From Pseudothioglobus sp905182815 (lineage in GTDB: Bacteria > Pseudomonadota > Gammaproteobacteria > PS1 > Pseudothioglobaceae), in NCBI RefSeq assembly GCF_048087625.1, contig NZ_CP159805.1, positions 1,426,001 through 1,490,000 of the forward strand: a stretch of DNA of 64,000 bases, read 5' to 3'. Position numbers and translations under genes: made by a program. Below, in pieces: positions 15,916-24,629 of the stretch. The notes under the pieces are model-generated. The model did no database searches. It had not been told where the DNA came from and saw only the letters and a list, made by a program, of their open reading frames with translations. How positions within the stretch are numbered: position 1 is the first letter of the stretch; the number at the start of each line of letters is the position of its first letter.

Positions 15916-18409
15916 CCTAGACCTCTCTTTAATTAAAGCTAACGATACAATTATTGTTGCGAACAATCGCCAAGTCTTAGCAATCAAGAAATCAATATCT
16001 GAACTTAATGGCACATCAAAAATGCCGAAAGTATCTTCCTATAAATCATGGCTTGAAGGCAACTGGAATCAAAATAATCCATCAAGAAGTTTGCGCCTGC
16101 TAACTCAGTTTGAAATAAGATTTTTATTAAAAGAAATTAGTAAAGGAGATGTTACAAGCAATCCTGAAACTTTTATTGATGAGCTAATTAAGTGCTACAT
16201 AATTTGCAAAACTTATTTTATTGATATAACTGAGTTATCAAGTTTTGGTGCAATCCCTCCTAAGTTCTTTATAGGCTGGATAAGTAAATATGATAAGTTT
16301 AAAATGGCTAATAAGTGTATCGATCATACAGATCTTTTTCGTGCTTCACTAGAATCTCTAAAAACTCAAAATAAAGAAGGGAAATATTATTCTTATGGCT
16401 TCAATGAGCCAACACCTGAGCAAAAAAAACTTTTTGAAATATTAAAATGTAGGCCTATGTTGTATCAAGGTCAAAATAAAAATATTCCTGCCTTCTCTTT
16501 CAATAACCAAGACACTGAATTAAAGACAATAGCAAAATGGGCAAAAGAGATTAGTCTAAAAAATCCAGATAAAAAAATTGGAATTGTTATCCCAAATTTA
16601 AATGAATTACAGCATATTGTTAAAACTATTTTTGATCTTGAATTTACTTCGACCCTAATCGAAACTCATCAAAAACCATACAATATTTCTCTTGGAATAC
16701 CGCTTGGACACTATCCACTCATTCAACATCTTTCCTCTGTTTTACAAATTTCAACTGAATTTATCAAGGGTCATATAAGCCACGAATTATTGATCAAGGT
16801 TGTTACTTCGCCTTATATTAAAGGTGCTAAGAGTGAGCGAGATAGTCGCGCGTTATTGGTCTCTAAAGTTTTAAAAATTGGCGCCAAAGAGAGCAGGGTT
16901 AATAAAATCATTTCTCTTTTAGATACATGCCCATCACTTAAAGAGATTTTTATAGAAATAAATACAATTAATACCTCAAAAACTATATCTCTTGAAGATT
17001 CCCTTGATTCTGTCAACTTATTACTTTCTTGTTGGGGCTTTACTTCAGATAGAGTCTTATCAAGTAGTGAATATCAGATATTTGAAAAGTATCAGACTGA
17101 AAGTTTAATTCTAAATAAACTATCAATTTATTATAAAAAAACAAACTTATCAAATGCTTTAGATATCTTAAGTGCCCATATAAGTGCTGTTATTTTTCAA
17201 CCAAAAAGTGGTTTGTCAAATATTCATATAATGGGCTCTCTTGAGGCTGAGGGTTTATTCTTCGATCATGCATGGGTATCGAGCATGACAAGCAACTTCC
17301 TTCCAGGGCGAATAAAAATGCCATTATTCATTCCATCAAAGACTTCAATTGAGTATAAACTTCCAAATTCAAGCTTTCAATTAGTTGCTAAAGAAAGCAA
17401 AAAAACATTAGAAAACTTAAATAATTTAAGTTTTGATACTACATACAGTTACCCAAAGAACTCAAGTAATCGTGAAGAGCTTCCTACTCCATATTTAGAC
17501 TTTGATGAATTTCCTTTCGAAGCTTTATCTGAAGATTTTCCTAGAGATTTAGAATATATTGAAGATTTTAAAGCATCTAAAATTATTGAACCTTCCATAA
17601 AAAAAGGCGTTAAAACCCTTCAAGATCAGATGAGTTGCGGGTTTAAAGGATTTACAAACCGTCTTAGTATTGATAACTTTGAAGAGCCACATCTTGGTAT
17701 AAGCCGACTTGAACAGGGCAATTTAATCCATAAGATCTTAGAAACTTTATTCAATGAGATTACAACCAGCACAAAATTATTACAACTTTCTGATAATGAG
17801 CTTACTTTATTAATAGAGAAGCATACTGAGTCTGCAATTTTGAAAATACCTAATTCAAATTTTAAGGTCAATGAAAAAAATAGGCTTTTAGCAATTATTA
17901 ATGAATATCTTGATCTTGAGAAGCAGCGAGATTACTTTGAAGTGCTAGAGACTGAATCAGCATCTGAAGTTAATATTGAGGGCTTGAAGTTTTCAACTCG
18001 TATTGATCGTATGGATCAAATGGCTTCTGGTACAAAACTCATCATTGATTATAAAACTGGAAAAAATATTAAAGCAAGTCATCTCACTGGAGATCCTTTA
18101 AAGGAGGCTCAGCTTCCTATTTATGCAATAACGAATTCAGTTGATGGAATCTCATTTGCAACTATTAACTCTAATAATTGTGAGTTTAAGGCAATAACAA
18201 AGAATAAATTTGAACTTCCAATAAGTAAACAGGCGAGTAATAAAATGCCAGATTGGGACAGTCAATTGACTGAATGGAAATCAAGCTTAATCTCAGCTAG
18301 CCAAAATTTTCAGTCAGGTGTTGCTAGCGTCTTGCCTGCAAAAAATGCTTGCGAGTACTGTGATTATGACCTACTCTGCAGAATCGATAAATCTAGTAAT
18401 AATCGATAG
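15905..18409 (+). CDS. RecB/AddB-like PD-(D/E)XK nuclease, probable DNA repair protein
   Basis: The 834-residue protein has a divergent helicase-like body without an obvious Walker A motif and a C-terminal RecB-family nuclease. The nuclease core reads RIDRMD, then IIDYKTGK near residue 715 and QLPIYA, giving the Asp and Asp-x-Lys metal and catalytic residues. A cysteine near 577 (QMSCGFKGF) plus a C-terminal CEYCDYDLLC cluster could hold a 4Fe-4S cluster as in AddB. This layout fits a proteobacterial family usually labelled probable DNA repair protein. It overlaps engB by 11 bases upstream, and its last 39 bases overlap the end of cca on the opposite strand. Confidence 0.8.
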   Translation: MRVNLDLSLIKANDTIIVANNRQVLAIKKSISELNGTSKMPKVSSYKSWLEGNWNQNNPSRSLRLLTQFEIRFLLKEISKGDVTSNPETFIDELIKCYIICKTYFIDITELSSFGAIPPKFFIGWISKYDKFKMANKCIDHTDLFRASLESLKTQNKEGKYYSYGFNEPTPEQKKLFEILKCRPMLYQGQNKNIPAFSFNNQDTELKTIAKWAKEISLKNPDKKIGIVIPNLNELQHIVKTIFDLEFTSTLIETHQKPYNISLGIPLGHYPLIQHLSSVLQISTEFIKGHISHELLIKVVTSPYIKGAKSERDSRALLVSKVLKIGAKESRVNKIISLLDTCPSLKEIFIEINTINTSKTISLEDSLDSVNLLLSCWGFTSDRVLSSSEYQIFEKYQTESLILNKLSIYYKKTNLSNALDILSAHISAVIFQPKSGLSNIHIMGSLEAEGLFFDHAWVSSMTSNFLPGRIKMPLFIPSKTSIEYKLPNSSFQLVAKESKKTLENLNNLSFDTTYSYPKNSSNREELPTPYLDFDEFPFEALSEDFPRDLEYIEDFKASKIIEPSIKKGVKTLQDQMSCGFKGFTNRLSIDNFEEPHLGISRLEQGNLIHKILETLFNEITTSTKLLQLSDNELTLLIEKHTESAILKIPNSNFKVNEKNRLLAIINEYLDLEKQRDYFEVLETESASEVNIEGLKFSTRIDRMDQMASGTKLIIDYKTGKNIKASHLTGDPLKEAQLPIYAITNSVDGISFATINSNNCEFKAITKNKFELPISKQASNKMPDWDSQLTEWKSSLISASQNFQSGVASVLPAKNACEYCDYDLLCRIDKSSNNR

Positions 18410-19449
18410 TCTTTCTTGAGCTATCTCTTGTGCAATATTAATATTAGCAAGTTTTGAAATCTGAATTGATTTAAGAAGCTCCAGTAATTTAATTATTGGC
18501 TTTGTATTTATATCCAAGTAATCAAAAGCTGTCAGAATTATTTGAAACCTTTTATGACGCCTTAAACCATCATTCTTTAAGTAAAAATTTAAGACTTCCT
18601 GAGGATTAAATGACAAGAAATTCATAGCAAAATGACTCCATTCTGCAACGAGTTCAGTAATTTGTTGGATATCTTTTGGACATTTAAGATGCTCACAAAG
18701 CGCCTCAATATTTTGAAGGTTTTGCTTATGAAGCCAAAGAGCAAAGGAGACTTCAGGTTGCTTGATTGATTGATTGAGTAGCTTAAAATCACTATTATTA
18801 CTAAGCTCTAGCATTGGAAATAAGCTTTCATATGCCCTAGATTCAATCAAAACTTCAAAAAATACAGACGGTGACTCTGTCTGCATTGAAAGAGCAATTT
18901 CTTTAAAAACGCGCTCTGATGTTAGAGCGTCGACTTCACCAGAGACAACCATTTTTTTTATTAGCTCTAGCGTCTTATCGTCAATAGTAAAACCAAGATT
19001 AGAGAAGCGAGATGCAAAACGGGCAGTGCGTAATATGCGCACAGGATCTTCTGAAAAAGCATCAGATACATGCCGAAGTGTTTTCTTTTTGATATCTTCT
19101 ATTCCGCCATAAGGATCAATATAACTTCCATTGCCATCTATTTTTTGGGCAATTGCGTTAACTGTTAGATCCTCCTTGAAAGGTCTTGCTCAATTGTTAC
19201 AGTCCTAGAAGTGTCAAATGCAAAGCCAGTATAGCCTGCGCCGACTTTACGCTCAATTCTTGCGAGTGCGTACTCATCATGAGTCTCTGGATGAAGGAAT
19301 ACTGGAAACTCTTTTCCAACCTGACGATAGCCAAGTGACAAAAGCTCCTCAGGGGATGAACCAACAACAACATAATCCTTTTCTGTTGTTTCGGATGCTA
19401 TCCCTAAAATCTGATCTCGAATAGCGCCGCCTACTAAATATATTTCCAT
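18371..19449 (-). pseudogene. cca: tRNA CCA nucleotidyltransferase, reading frame broken by one missing base
   Basis: Residues 1-94 (from 19449) match the N-terminus of class II CCA-adding enzyme (YLVGGAIRD, VGKEFPVFLHPETHDEYALA, GYTGF). The frame then stops at 19165 just after DLSRR. The rest (LTVNAIA, SEDPVRILRTARFASRF and the body) continues in the -1 frame to 18371. One extra G after AGGAGG (19171-19176) would restore DLSRRDLTVNAIA and give about 359 residues. The break falls in the catalytic RRDxxxNA motif, so the two pieces cannot work alone. The HD phosphohydrolase centre of the E. coli enzyme is not conserved. A sequencing or assembly deletion is the simplest cause, because the enzyme is normally needed where tRNA genes lack CCA; a real lesion or recoding is possible. 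Confidence 0.88.
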
Positions 19450-19503
19450 AATTATTAACTGCAGATTTTAAAGATGACTGTAAATTTATCTTATAATACA
19501 CGA

Positions 19504-19875
19504 ATGGATAATAAGAAGAATATATCACCCGAAGCGTATCATATTACTCAAGAATGCGGCACTGAGCCTCCATTCTCTGGTGAGTATTATAATCATAATG
19601 AGACAGGTCACTATCATTGTATATGCTGTGACGCAGTGTTATTTGAATCGAGTACTAAATTTGACTCGGGAAGTGGGTGGCCAAGTTTTTATGAACTTGC
19701 AAACAGTAGCTGTGTTCGCCAACTAGAAGATAACTCTATGGGCCACGTTAGAGTAGAAGTTAGATGTGCGTCTTGTGATGCCCACTTGGGACATGTTTTC
19801 CCTGATGGCCCTCAGCCTACTGGAAAGCGATACTGCATTAACTCTGTTGCTTTAAATTTTACTGACGATCAGTGA
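19504..19875 (+). CDS. msrB: Peptide-methionine (R)-S-oxide reductase
   Basis: MsrB reduces the R form of methionine sulfoxide in proteins. The four zinc cysteines are seen in HCICC and CASCDAHLGHVF, and the catalytic Cys in RYCINSVAL. The usual resolving Cys of SGCGWPSF is Ser here (SGSGWPSF), as in one-Cys MsrBs. An ATG at 19474 is in frame, but a TATAAT at 19492-19497 lies inside that extension, and the family homology begins just after the ATG at 19504 (ISPEAYHITQ), so I choose 19504 (123 residues). The message could then be leaderless. It is divergent from cca. Confidence 0.9.
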   Translation: MDNKKNISPEAYHITQECGTEPPFSGEYYNHNETGHYHCICCDAVLFESSTKFDSGSGWPSFYELANSSCVRQLEDNSMGHVRVEVRCASCDAHLGHVFPDGPQPTGKRYCINSVALNFTDDQ

Positions 19876-19906
19876 TGGTTTGGTAATAAGTCTAGCTAGC
19901 AACCAT

Positions 19907-20692
19907 TTAATAAAATAGAACCATAACCGCCAAAAAACCTAGAAAAATTGAAAACCCTTTTTTGAGTTTTTTACTATCAACAGCATGGGTTACCTTGGCT
20001 CCTAATGGCGCAAAAAAAATACTCGTAGAGACAATAGCGACAAGCGCTTCAAAATTGATAAATCCAATCCCACCAGTTGGAAGGTCTTGACTTGAGCCTG
20101 TAATCATAAAACCAATACTTCCAGCAATTGCAATTGGCATCCCAACAGATGCAGAGGTTGCAATAGCATTTTTAATATTTACATTGTTATAAACCAAAAA
20201 TGGTGTTGTCATAGTTCCGCCACCAATTCCAACCATAGCAGAAATTAGGCCAATAAAATACCCAGTTATTGACCAAGCCCATCTAGATAAATTATCAGCA
20301 TGACTTGATGCTGTAACCCCAAACCATAGAATCAAAGCAACACTAATCTCAAAGAGTGCAAAAAATAGCCTTAGAAAATCAAAGCTCATATATTTTACTA
20401 ATAGGGCGCCTGTAAAAGACCCAAGTAGAATCGTAGGGGCTAACTTTTTAAAATTATCCCAAAGTATTGCTCCGTGCCTTTGATGCGCATAGAGACTAGA
20501 AATAGAAGTAAAAACAATAGCCGCTAAAGCAGTGCCAATTGAAGTATGCATTAAGATTGACTGGTCCACAGATGGTGCCAAAAGATAAAGCAAAGCTGGA
20601 ACAATTATTAGCCCCCCACCAACCCCCAATAGACCAGCTAAAAATCCAGAAAATGCACCTAAAAGCAACAGAAGGGCAACAAGCTCACTCAC
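19907..20692 (-). CDS. TauE/SafE-family membrane transporter (sulfite exporter-like)
   Basis: The 261-residue protein has about eight membrane helices and two glycine-rich repeats, GFLAGLLGVGGGLIIVPALL (residues 16-35) and GLISAMVGIGGGTMTTPFLV (near 148), the two-fold pattern of TauE/SafE transporters. It is a more typical family member than the protein at 4103-4864. Proposed substrates of the family include sulfite and sulfoacetate. It lies 43 bases downstream of tdk on the same strand, with no functional link evident. Confidence 0.85.
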   Translation of the reverse strand: MSELVALLLLLGAFSGFLAGLLGVGGGLIIVPALLYLLAPSVDQSILMHTSIGTALAAIVFTSISSLYAHQRHGAILWDNFKKLAPTILLGSFTGALLVKYMSFDFLRLFFALFEISVALILWFGVTASSHADNLSRWAWSITGYFIGLISAMVGIGGGTMTTPFLVYNNVNIKNAIATSASVGMPIAIAGSIGFMITGSSQDLPTGGIGFINFEALVAIVSTSIFFAPLGAKVTHAVDSKKLKKGFSIFLGFLAVMVLFY

Positions 20693-20735
20693 AACACAAA
20701 GACTATTAAAGTGTTATTTACCTTCATATGTCAAC

Positions 20736-21317
20736 TCAATTTGACCAGATATGCTCTGCAAAATGCTTTCGACACATGGACTGGTAACGATCATTACCAC
20801 CAATAACTACTTGATCGCCATCATTAATAATATTACCTTTTTCGTCTGTGCGAACCACCATCGTTGCTTTACTTCCACAATGGCAAATAGTTTTTAGCTC
20901 TATTAGATTATCTGCCCACGCCAAAAGATGCTGACTACCTGGGAAGAGTTCACCTCTAAAGTCAGTCCTAATCCCATAACAAAGAACAGGTATATCTAGA
21001 TCATCTACAGCAATAGCGAGCTGCTTAACTTGATCTCGACTTAGAAACTGACTTTCATCAATAAGCACGCAGTTGATGCCTTGTTTTTTATTTTCCTCAG
21101 AAAGTATCTTAAACAAATCATCTTCCTTATGAAAAAGATAGGCCTCTGCCTCAAGGCCAATTCTTGACGTTACTTTACCAACACAATATCGATTGTCAAT
21201 TGCTGCCGACATAATATAAGGCCGCATACCCCTCTCTTTATAGTTATATGCAGACTGAAGAAGTGAGGTTGACTTTCCGGCGTTCATTGCAGAATAATAA
21301 AAGTAAAGCTTAGCCAA
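20736..21317 (-). CDS. tdk: Thymidine kinase (type II)
   Basis: The 193-residue enzyme phosphorylates thymidine for salvage. The P-loop reads SAMNAGKST at residues 9-17, Walker B appears as VLIDESQFL near 87, and the lasso-domain zinc site includes CHCGSKA near 144 and a later Cys. Length is that of the E. coli-type enzyme (205). It lies between the acetoacetyl-CoA synthetase gene and a TauE/SafE gene, all on the minus strand. Confidence 0.95.
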   Translation of the reverse strand: MAKLYFYYSAMNAGKSTSLLQSAYNYKERGMRPYIMSAAIDNRYCVGKVTSRIGLEAEAYLFHKEDDLFKILSEENKKQGINCVLIDESQFLSRDQVKQLAIAVDDLDIPVLCYGIRTDFRGELFPGSQHLLAWADNLIELKTICHCGSKATMVVRTDEKGNIINDGDQVVIGGNDRYQSMCRKHFAEHIWSN

Positions 21318-21382
21318 AATACAAACCTTAAATTAGAAATAATATAATATTATAACCTTTGATAACCCTTCAAAATGTAGCA

Positions 21383-23344
21383 TCATTGAAGCTCTTTATG
21401 TTGATAAAACTCCTGAAGAACTTCCGGATTTTCTAGTGCAGTCTTGTTGTCAATAGGAAGATTATTAATTGCTTTTTGAACCGCTAATTCAACAATTTTG
21501 CCACTCTTTGTTCTAGGAATATCAGAGACCTGAATGATCACATCTGGAACATGCCTTGGCGTGGTATTGCTTCTAATCTGATGAGCTATTTTATTCTTAA
21601 GCTCATCATTCAGCTGCTGACCTTCACTTAACTTTACAAACAAGATGATTCGTGAGTCATCATCAAGTGCTTGCTCAACAACGACAGACTCCAATACTTC
21701 ATTTAGTATTTCAACTTGTCGATATATTTCAGCTGTTCCGATCCTCACTCCGTCTCGGTTAAGGGTCGCATCTGATCTCCCATAAAAAATCATTCCACCA
21801 GATTCCATGAGCTTTACATAATCCCCATGGCACCAAACATTGGAGTAGCGTTCAAAATATGAACTTTTGTATTTATTCATTTTCTTATCGCTCCAAAACA
21901 TTATTGGCTTTGAAGGAAAAGTACTAGTGCAAACCAGCTCGCCCTTTTCTCCAGTAACAGATTCGCCTAGCTCATTCCAAACCTCAACTGAAAGACCAAG
22001 GCCTCGAGTTTGTAGCTCACCTCGATATACTGGAAGTATTGTAGAGCCCAATACAAAACATGAAACAATATCAGTCCCACCAGAAATAGAAGACAAACAT
22101 ATTTCTTCTTTTACGTATTGATAGACATAATCAAAACAATCAGGACTTAATACTGATCCTGTAGAAAGCAACATTCTTAGAGCTTCTAAATTGTGAGATA
22201 CACTTGGATTGAGATTTATTTTCCTGCAAGTATCCAAAAATTTCGCAGATATACCCATAACATTAATTCTTTCTTGCTCTGCATAGTCAAACAAAACACC
22301 AGCATTATGTTTTAATATTGGAGAGCCATCATAGAGCATTATTGTTGCCCCAGAAGCTAAAGAGCTCACGAGCCAGTTCCACATCATCCAGCCACACGTA
22401 GAAAAATAAAAGACCCTTTCACCTTCTTTAATGTCGCAGTGGAGAGTATGCTCTTTTTTATGTTGAATTAGAGTCCCACCAACTCCATGAACAATGCACT
22501 TTGGAATGCCAGTAGTTCCAGATGAAAATAAAATATAGAGTGGGTCATTAAAAGTAACTGATTCAAAAATTAATTCAGGAGTTACTTCCTGATCAGCAAT
22601 TTTATCAAATGCAAAAATGGAATTATCTTCATTTAAAGAAGCTTGATCGTTAATATAACGAACCAATAAAGTGTTTTCAATAGATGGCAACTTTGAAATT
22701 ATTTCTGCATTCTTTTCAAGGCAATTAAAAACCTTTCCGTTATAAAGATATGCGTCCACACAAATAAATACTTTAGGCTTAACTTGACCAAATCGATCTA
22801 GGACTCCTTGAACACCAAAATCAGGAGAGCAGGATGTCCAGATTGCACCAATACTAGATGTTGCCAACATTGAGACCACCGTTTCGGCCATATTAGGAAG
22901 CAAGCCAGCAACGCGGTCACCTTTTACAACGCCACTTTTCTTAAGCCAGTGAGATAGCCTTGCAACCTGATTATATAATTCGTCGTGTGTTAAAGAACTT
23001 TTATGTTTATCTTCGCCCCAAAAAATTATTGCAGGCGTTTGATCTCTTTTAGATAATAAATTTTTTGCAAAATTTAATTTTGAATCTGAAAACCATTCTG
23101 ATTTTAAAAAATCTTCACCATTTTTTAAAACTTTTTTAGATTTTTTATCTACAATAATTCTAGAGTAGCTCGAAAACAACTCCCAAAAAGATTCAGGGCA
23201 TTTGCATGACCATTTATATAAATCATGAAAATTTTCTAGGCTGATATTGAATTTTTTATTAACTTTTTGAATAAATTCCCAGGCCTGAGAATCTTCTATT
23301 TGGTTTTTTGTAGGGCTCCAAAGCAACTTAATCATCAAACTCAA
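21383..23344 (-). CDS. Acetoacetyl-CoA synthetase (acetoacetate-CoA ligase)
   Basis: The 653-residue AMP-forming enzyme has the P-loop ILFSSGTTGIPKCIVH near residue 270, the STCGWMMWNWLVSSL motif typical of acetoacetate-CoA ligases, the YGRSDATLNRDGVRIG hinge and the C-terminal catalytic lysine in RTKSGKIVE. It belongs to the AcsA/AacS branch next to acetyl-CoA synthetase, with an N-terminal domain suited to acetoacetate. The product, acetoacetyl-CoA, is split by thiolase. It follows an aminotransferase and a TAXI TRAP transporter on the same strand, so it may serve the breakdown of the imported compound or of leucine-like carbon skeletons. That link is inference. Confidence 0.88.
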   Translation of the reverse strand: MSLMIKLLWSPTKNQIEDSQAWEFIQKVNKKFNISLENFHDLYKWSCKCPESFWELFSSYSRIIVDKKSKKVLKNGEDFLKSEWFSDSKLNFAKNLLSKRDQTPAIIFWGEDKHKSSLTHDELYNQVARLSHWLKKSGVVKGDRVAGLLPNMAETVVSMLATSSIGAIWTSCSPDFGVQGVLDRFGQVKPKVFICVDAYLYNGKVFNCLEKNAEIISKLPSIENTLLVRYINDQASLNEDNSIFAFDKIADQEVTPELIFESVTFNDPLYILFSSGTTGIPKCIVHGVGGTLIQHKKEHTLHCDIKEGERVFYFSTCGWMMWNWLVSSLASGATIMLYDGSPILKHNAGVLFDYAEQERINVMGISAKFLDTCRKINLNPSVSHNLEALRMLLSTGSVLSPDCFDYVYQYVKEEICLSSISGGTDIVSCFVLGSTILPVYRGELQTRGLGLSVEVWNELGESVTGEKGELVCTSTFPSKPIMFWSDKKMNKYKSSYFERYSNVWCHGDYVKLMESGGMIFYGRSDATLNRDGVRIGTAEIYRQVEILNEVLESVVVEQALDDDSRIILFVKLSEGQQLNDELKNKIAHQIRSNTTPRHVPDVIIQVSDIPRTKSGKIVELAVQKAINNLPIDNKTALENPEVLQEFYQHKELQ

Positions 23345-23383
23345 ATCCCTTGTTATAATCCACTTATCTTTCCTTAATTATGT

Positions 23384-24628
23384 TTACTGAGATTTAATCC
23401 ACTCTTTTAAAAGTGAAACACCTTTTACTATTTGTGGACAAATTATATCTAAAAAATTCTCAGGTGAGAAATCCTTATTTGAAATAAATTTAAGAGCCGC
23501 TGAACCATCAAAATCTACAAACGCAATACGTGATAATAATTTATCTTCTTCTAAACCAAAGTCAGACCCAGGCAACATTGCAAAACCTATATCGTTAAGT
23601 ATTTTTTTACAAAGTGTTTTGTCATTATTCATTTCCTTGGTTATATTTATAACATTTGAAAAGTCACATATCATGTAGAAGCCTCCTTGTGGTTTTTGAC
23701 ATTTCACACCAACTGAGCAAAGTTCTCTATAAATATAATCAGCAATTATTTTCAAAATTAGCCTCGAACTATAGAGAAATTCTGAATGATCTTCTGAATA
23801 TGCTTTAATAGCTGCGTACTGAATAGGCGCACTCACAGCAGTATAGGTTTCGCTAGCTATAGCTCTCACGCTGTCCCTAATATAACTCAATCCTTCTGGA
23901 AAAATTAATGTTCCAAGTCTCCACCCACCAGCTCCACACCACTTACTCAATCCACTACTAATAATTGTTTTTTCAGGGTAGTAGTGAGTAATGGATTTAT
24001 ACTCTCCAGTGAAATCTAGCTCAGCATATATTTCATCAGCAATAATAATGATATTGTACTTTCTGGCAACCCTTGCTAATTCCTCTAAATCTCCATGTAC
24101 TGTTCCTGAAGGATTATTAGGCGAGTTTAAAATTAAAAGTTTATTAACCGACTTAAGATTATCACAGACTCTACCTAGCTCTTGAGGGTCAAGATGCCAA
24201 TTGCTCTTAGCAGAAGCCTTAATCCAATGAACTTTTTTATTTATTATTTGTGCTTGGGGCTCATAAGACACCCAACTCGGCCTTGGAAGTAGCAAGTCAC
24301 AATCTAATGCTAACTGTGTTTGAAAAATTAATTCTTTCGACCCAGGGCCAATTATGACATTTTCAGCGCCATATTTATATTGATTTTTATTTGAATGATA
24401 ATGAGCAACCTCACTCCTTAATCCTATTAAACCAGATACATTTATATAATCTTTTTGATGGGCATTTTTTTTTAACTCATCAACAATTACCTCTGGAACT
24501 GGGAAAGGAGACTGGCCTAATCCAAACTTAAAAACCTCTTTACCATCTTGAATTAAATCCTGCGATAGTTCATTGATAGCTAATGTAGCTGAAGTCTTTA
24601 AATCTATAATGTTTTTTTGTATATCCAT
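23384..24628 (-). CDS. Class I/II pyridoxal-phosphate aminotransferase
   Basis: The 414-residue fold-type I enzyme shows the NSPNNPSGTV motif near residue 170, the Asp-x-x-Tyr ADEIYAELDF motif, the Schiff-base lysine in SSGLSKWCGAGGWRLG near 235, and the substrate-carboxylate Arg near the end (LSRIAF). It resembles the aspartate/aromatic aminotransferase group, but the substrate cannot be fixed. It starts 1 base after the TRAP permease stop, so the two are co-translated, which suggests that the imported substrate or its product bears an amino or keto group. Confidence 0.85.
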   Translation of the reverse strand: MDIQKNIIDLKTSATLAINELSQDLIQDGKEVFKFGLGQSPFPVPEVIVDELKKNAHQKDYINVSGLIGLRSEVAHYHSNKNQYKYGAENVIIGPGSKELIFQTQLALDCDLLLPRPSWVSYEPQAQIINKKVHWIKASAKSNWHLDPQELGRVCDNLKSVNKLLILNSPNNPSGTVHGDLEELARVARKYNIIIIADEIYAELDFTGEYKSITHYYPEKTIISSGLSKWCGAGGWRLGTLIFPEGLSYIRDSVRAIASETYTAVSAPIQYAAIKAYSEDHSEFLYSSRLILKIIADYIYRELCSVGVKCQKPQGGFYMICDFSNVINITKEMNNDKTLCKKILNDIGFAMLPGSDFGLEEDKLLSRIAFVDFDGSAALKFISNKDFSPENFLDIICPQIVKGVSLLKEWIKSQ

Positions 24629-24629
24629 A

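Noticed and set aside
19165..19182. Programmed -1 frameshifting as the preferred reading of cca
   Set aside because: There is no X-XXY-YYZ slippery sequence or evident downstream pseudoknot, and AGG-AGG favours +1 shifts; kept only as an alternative.
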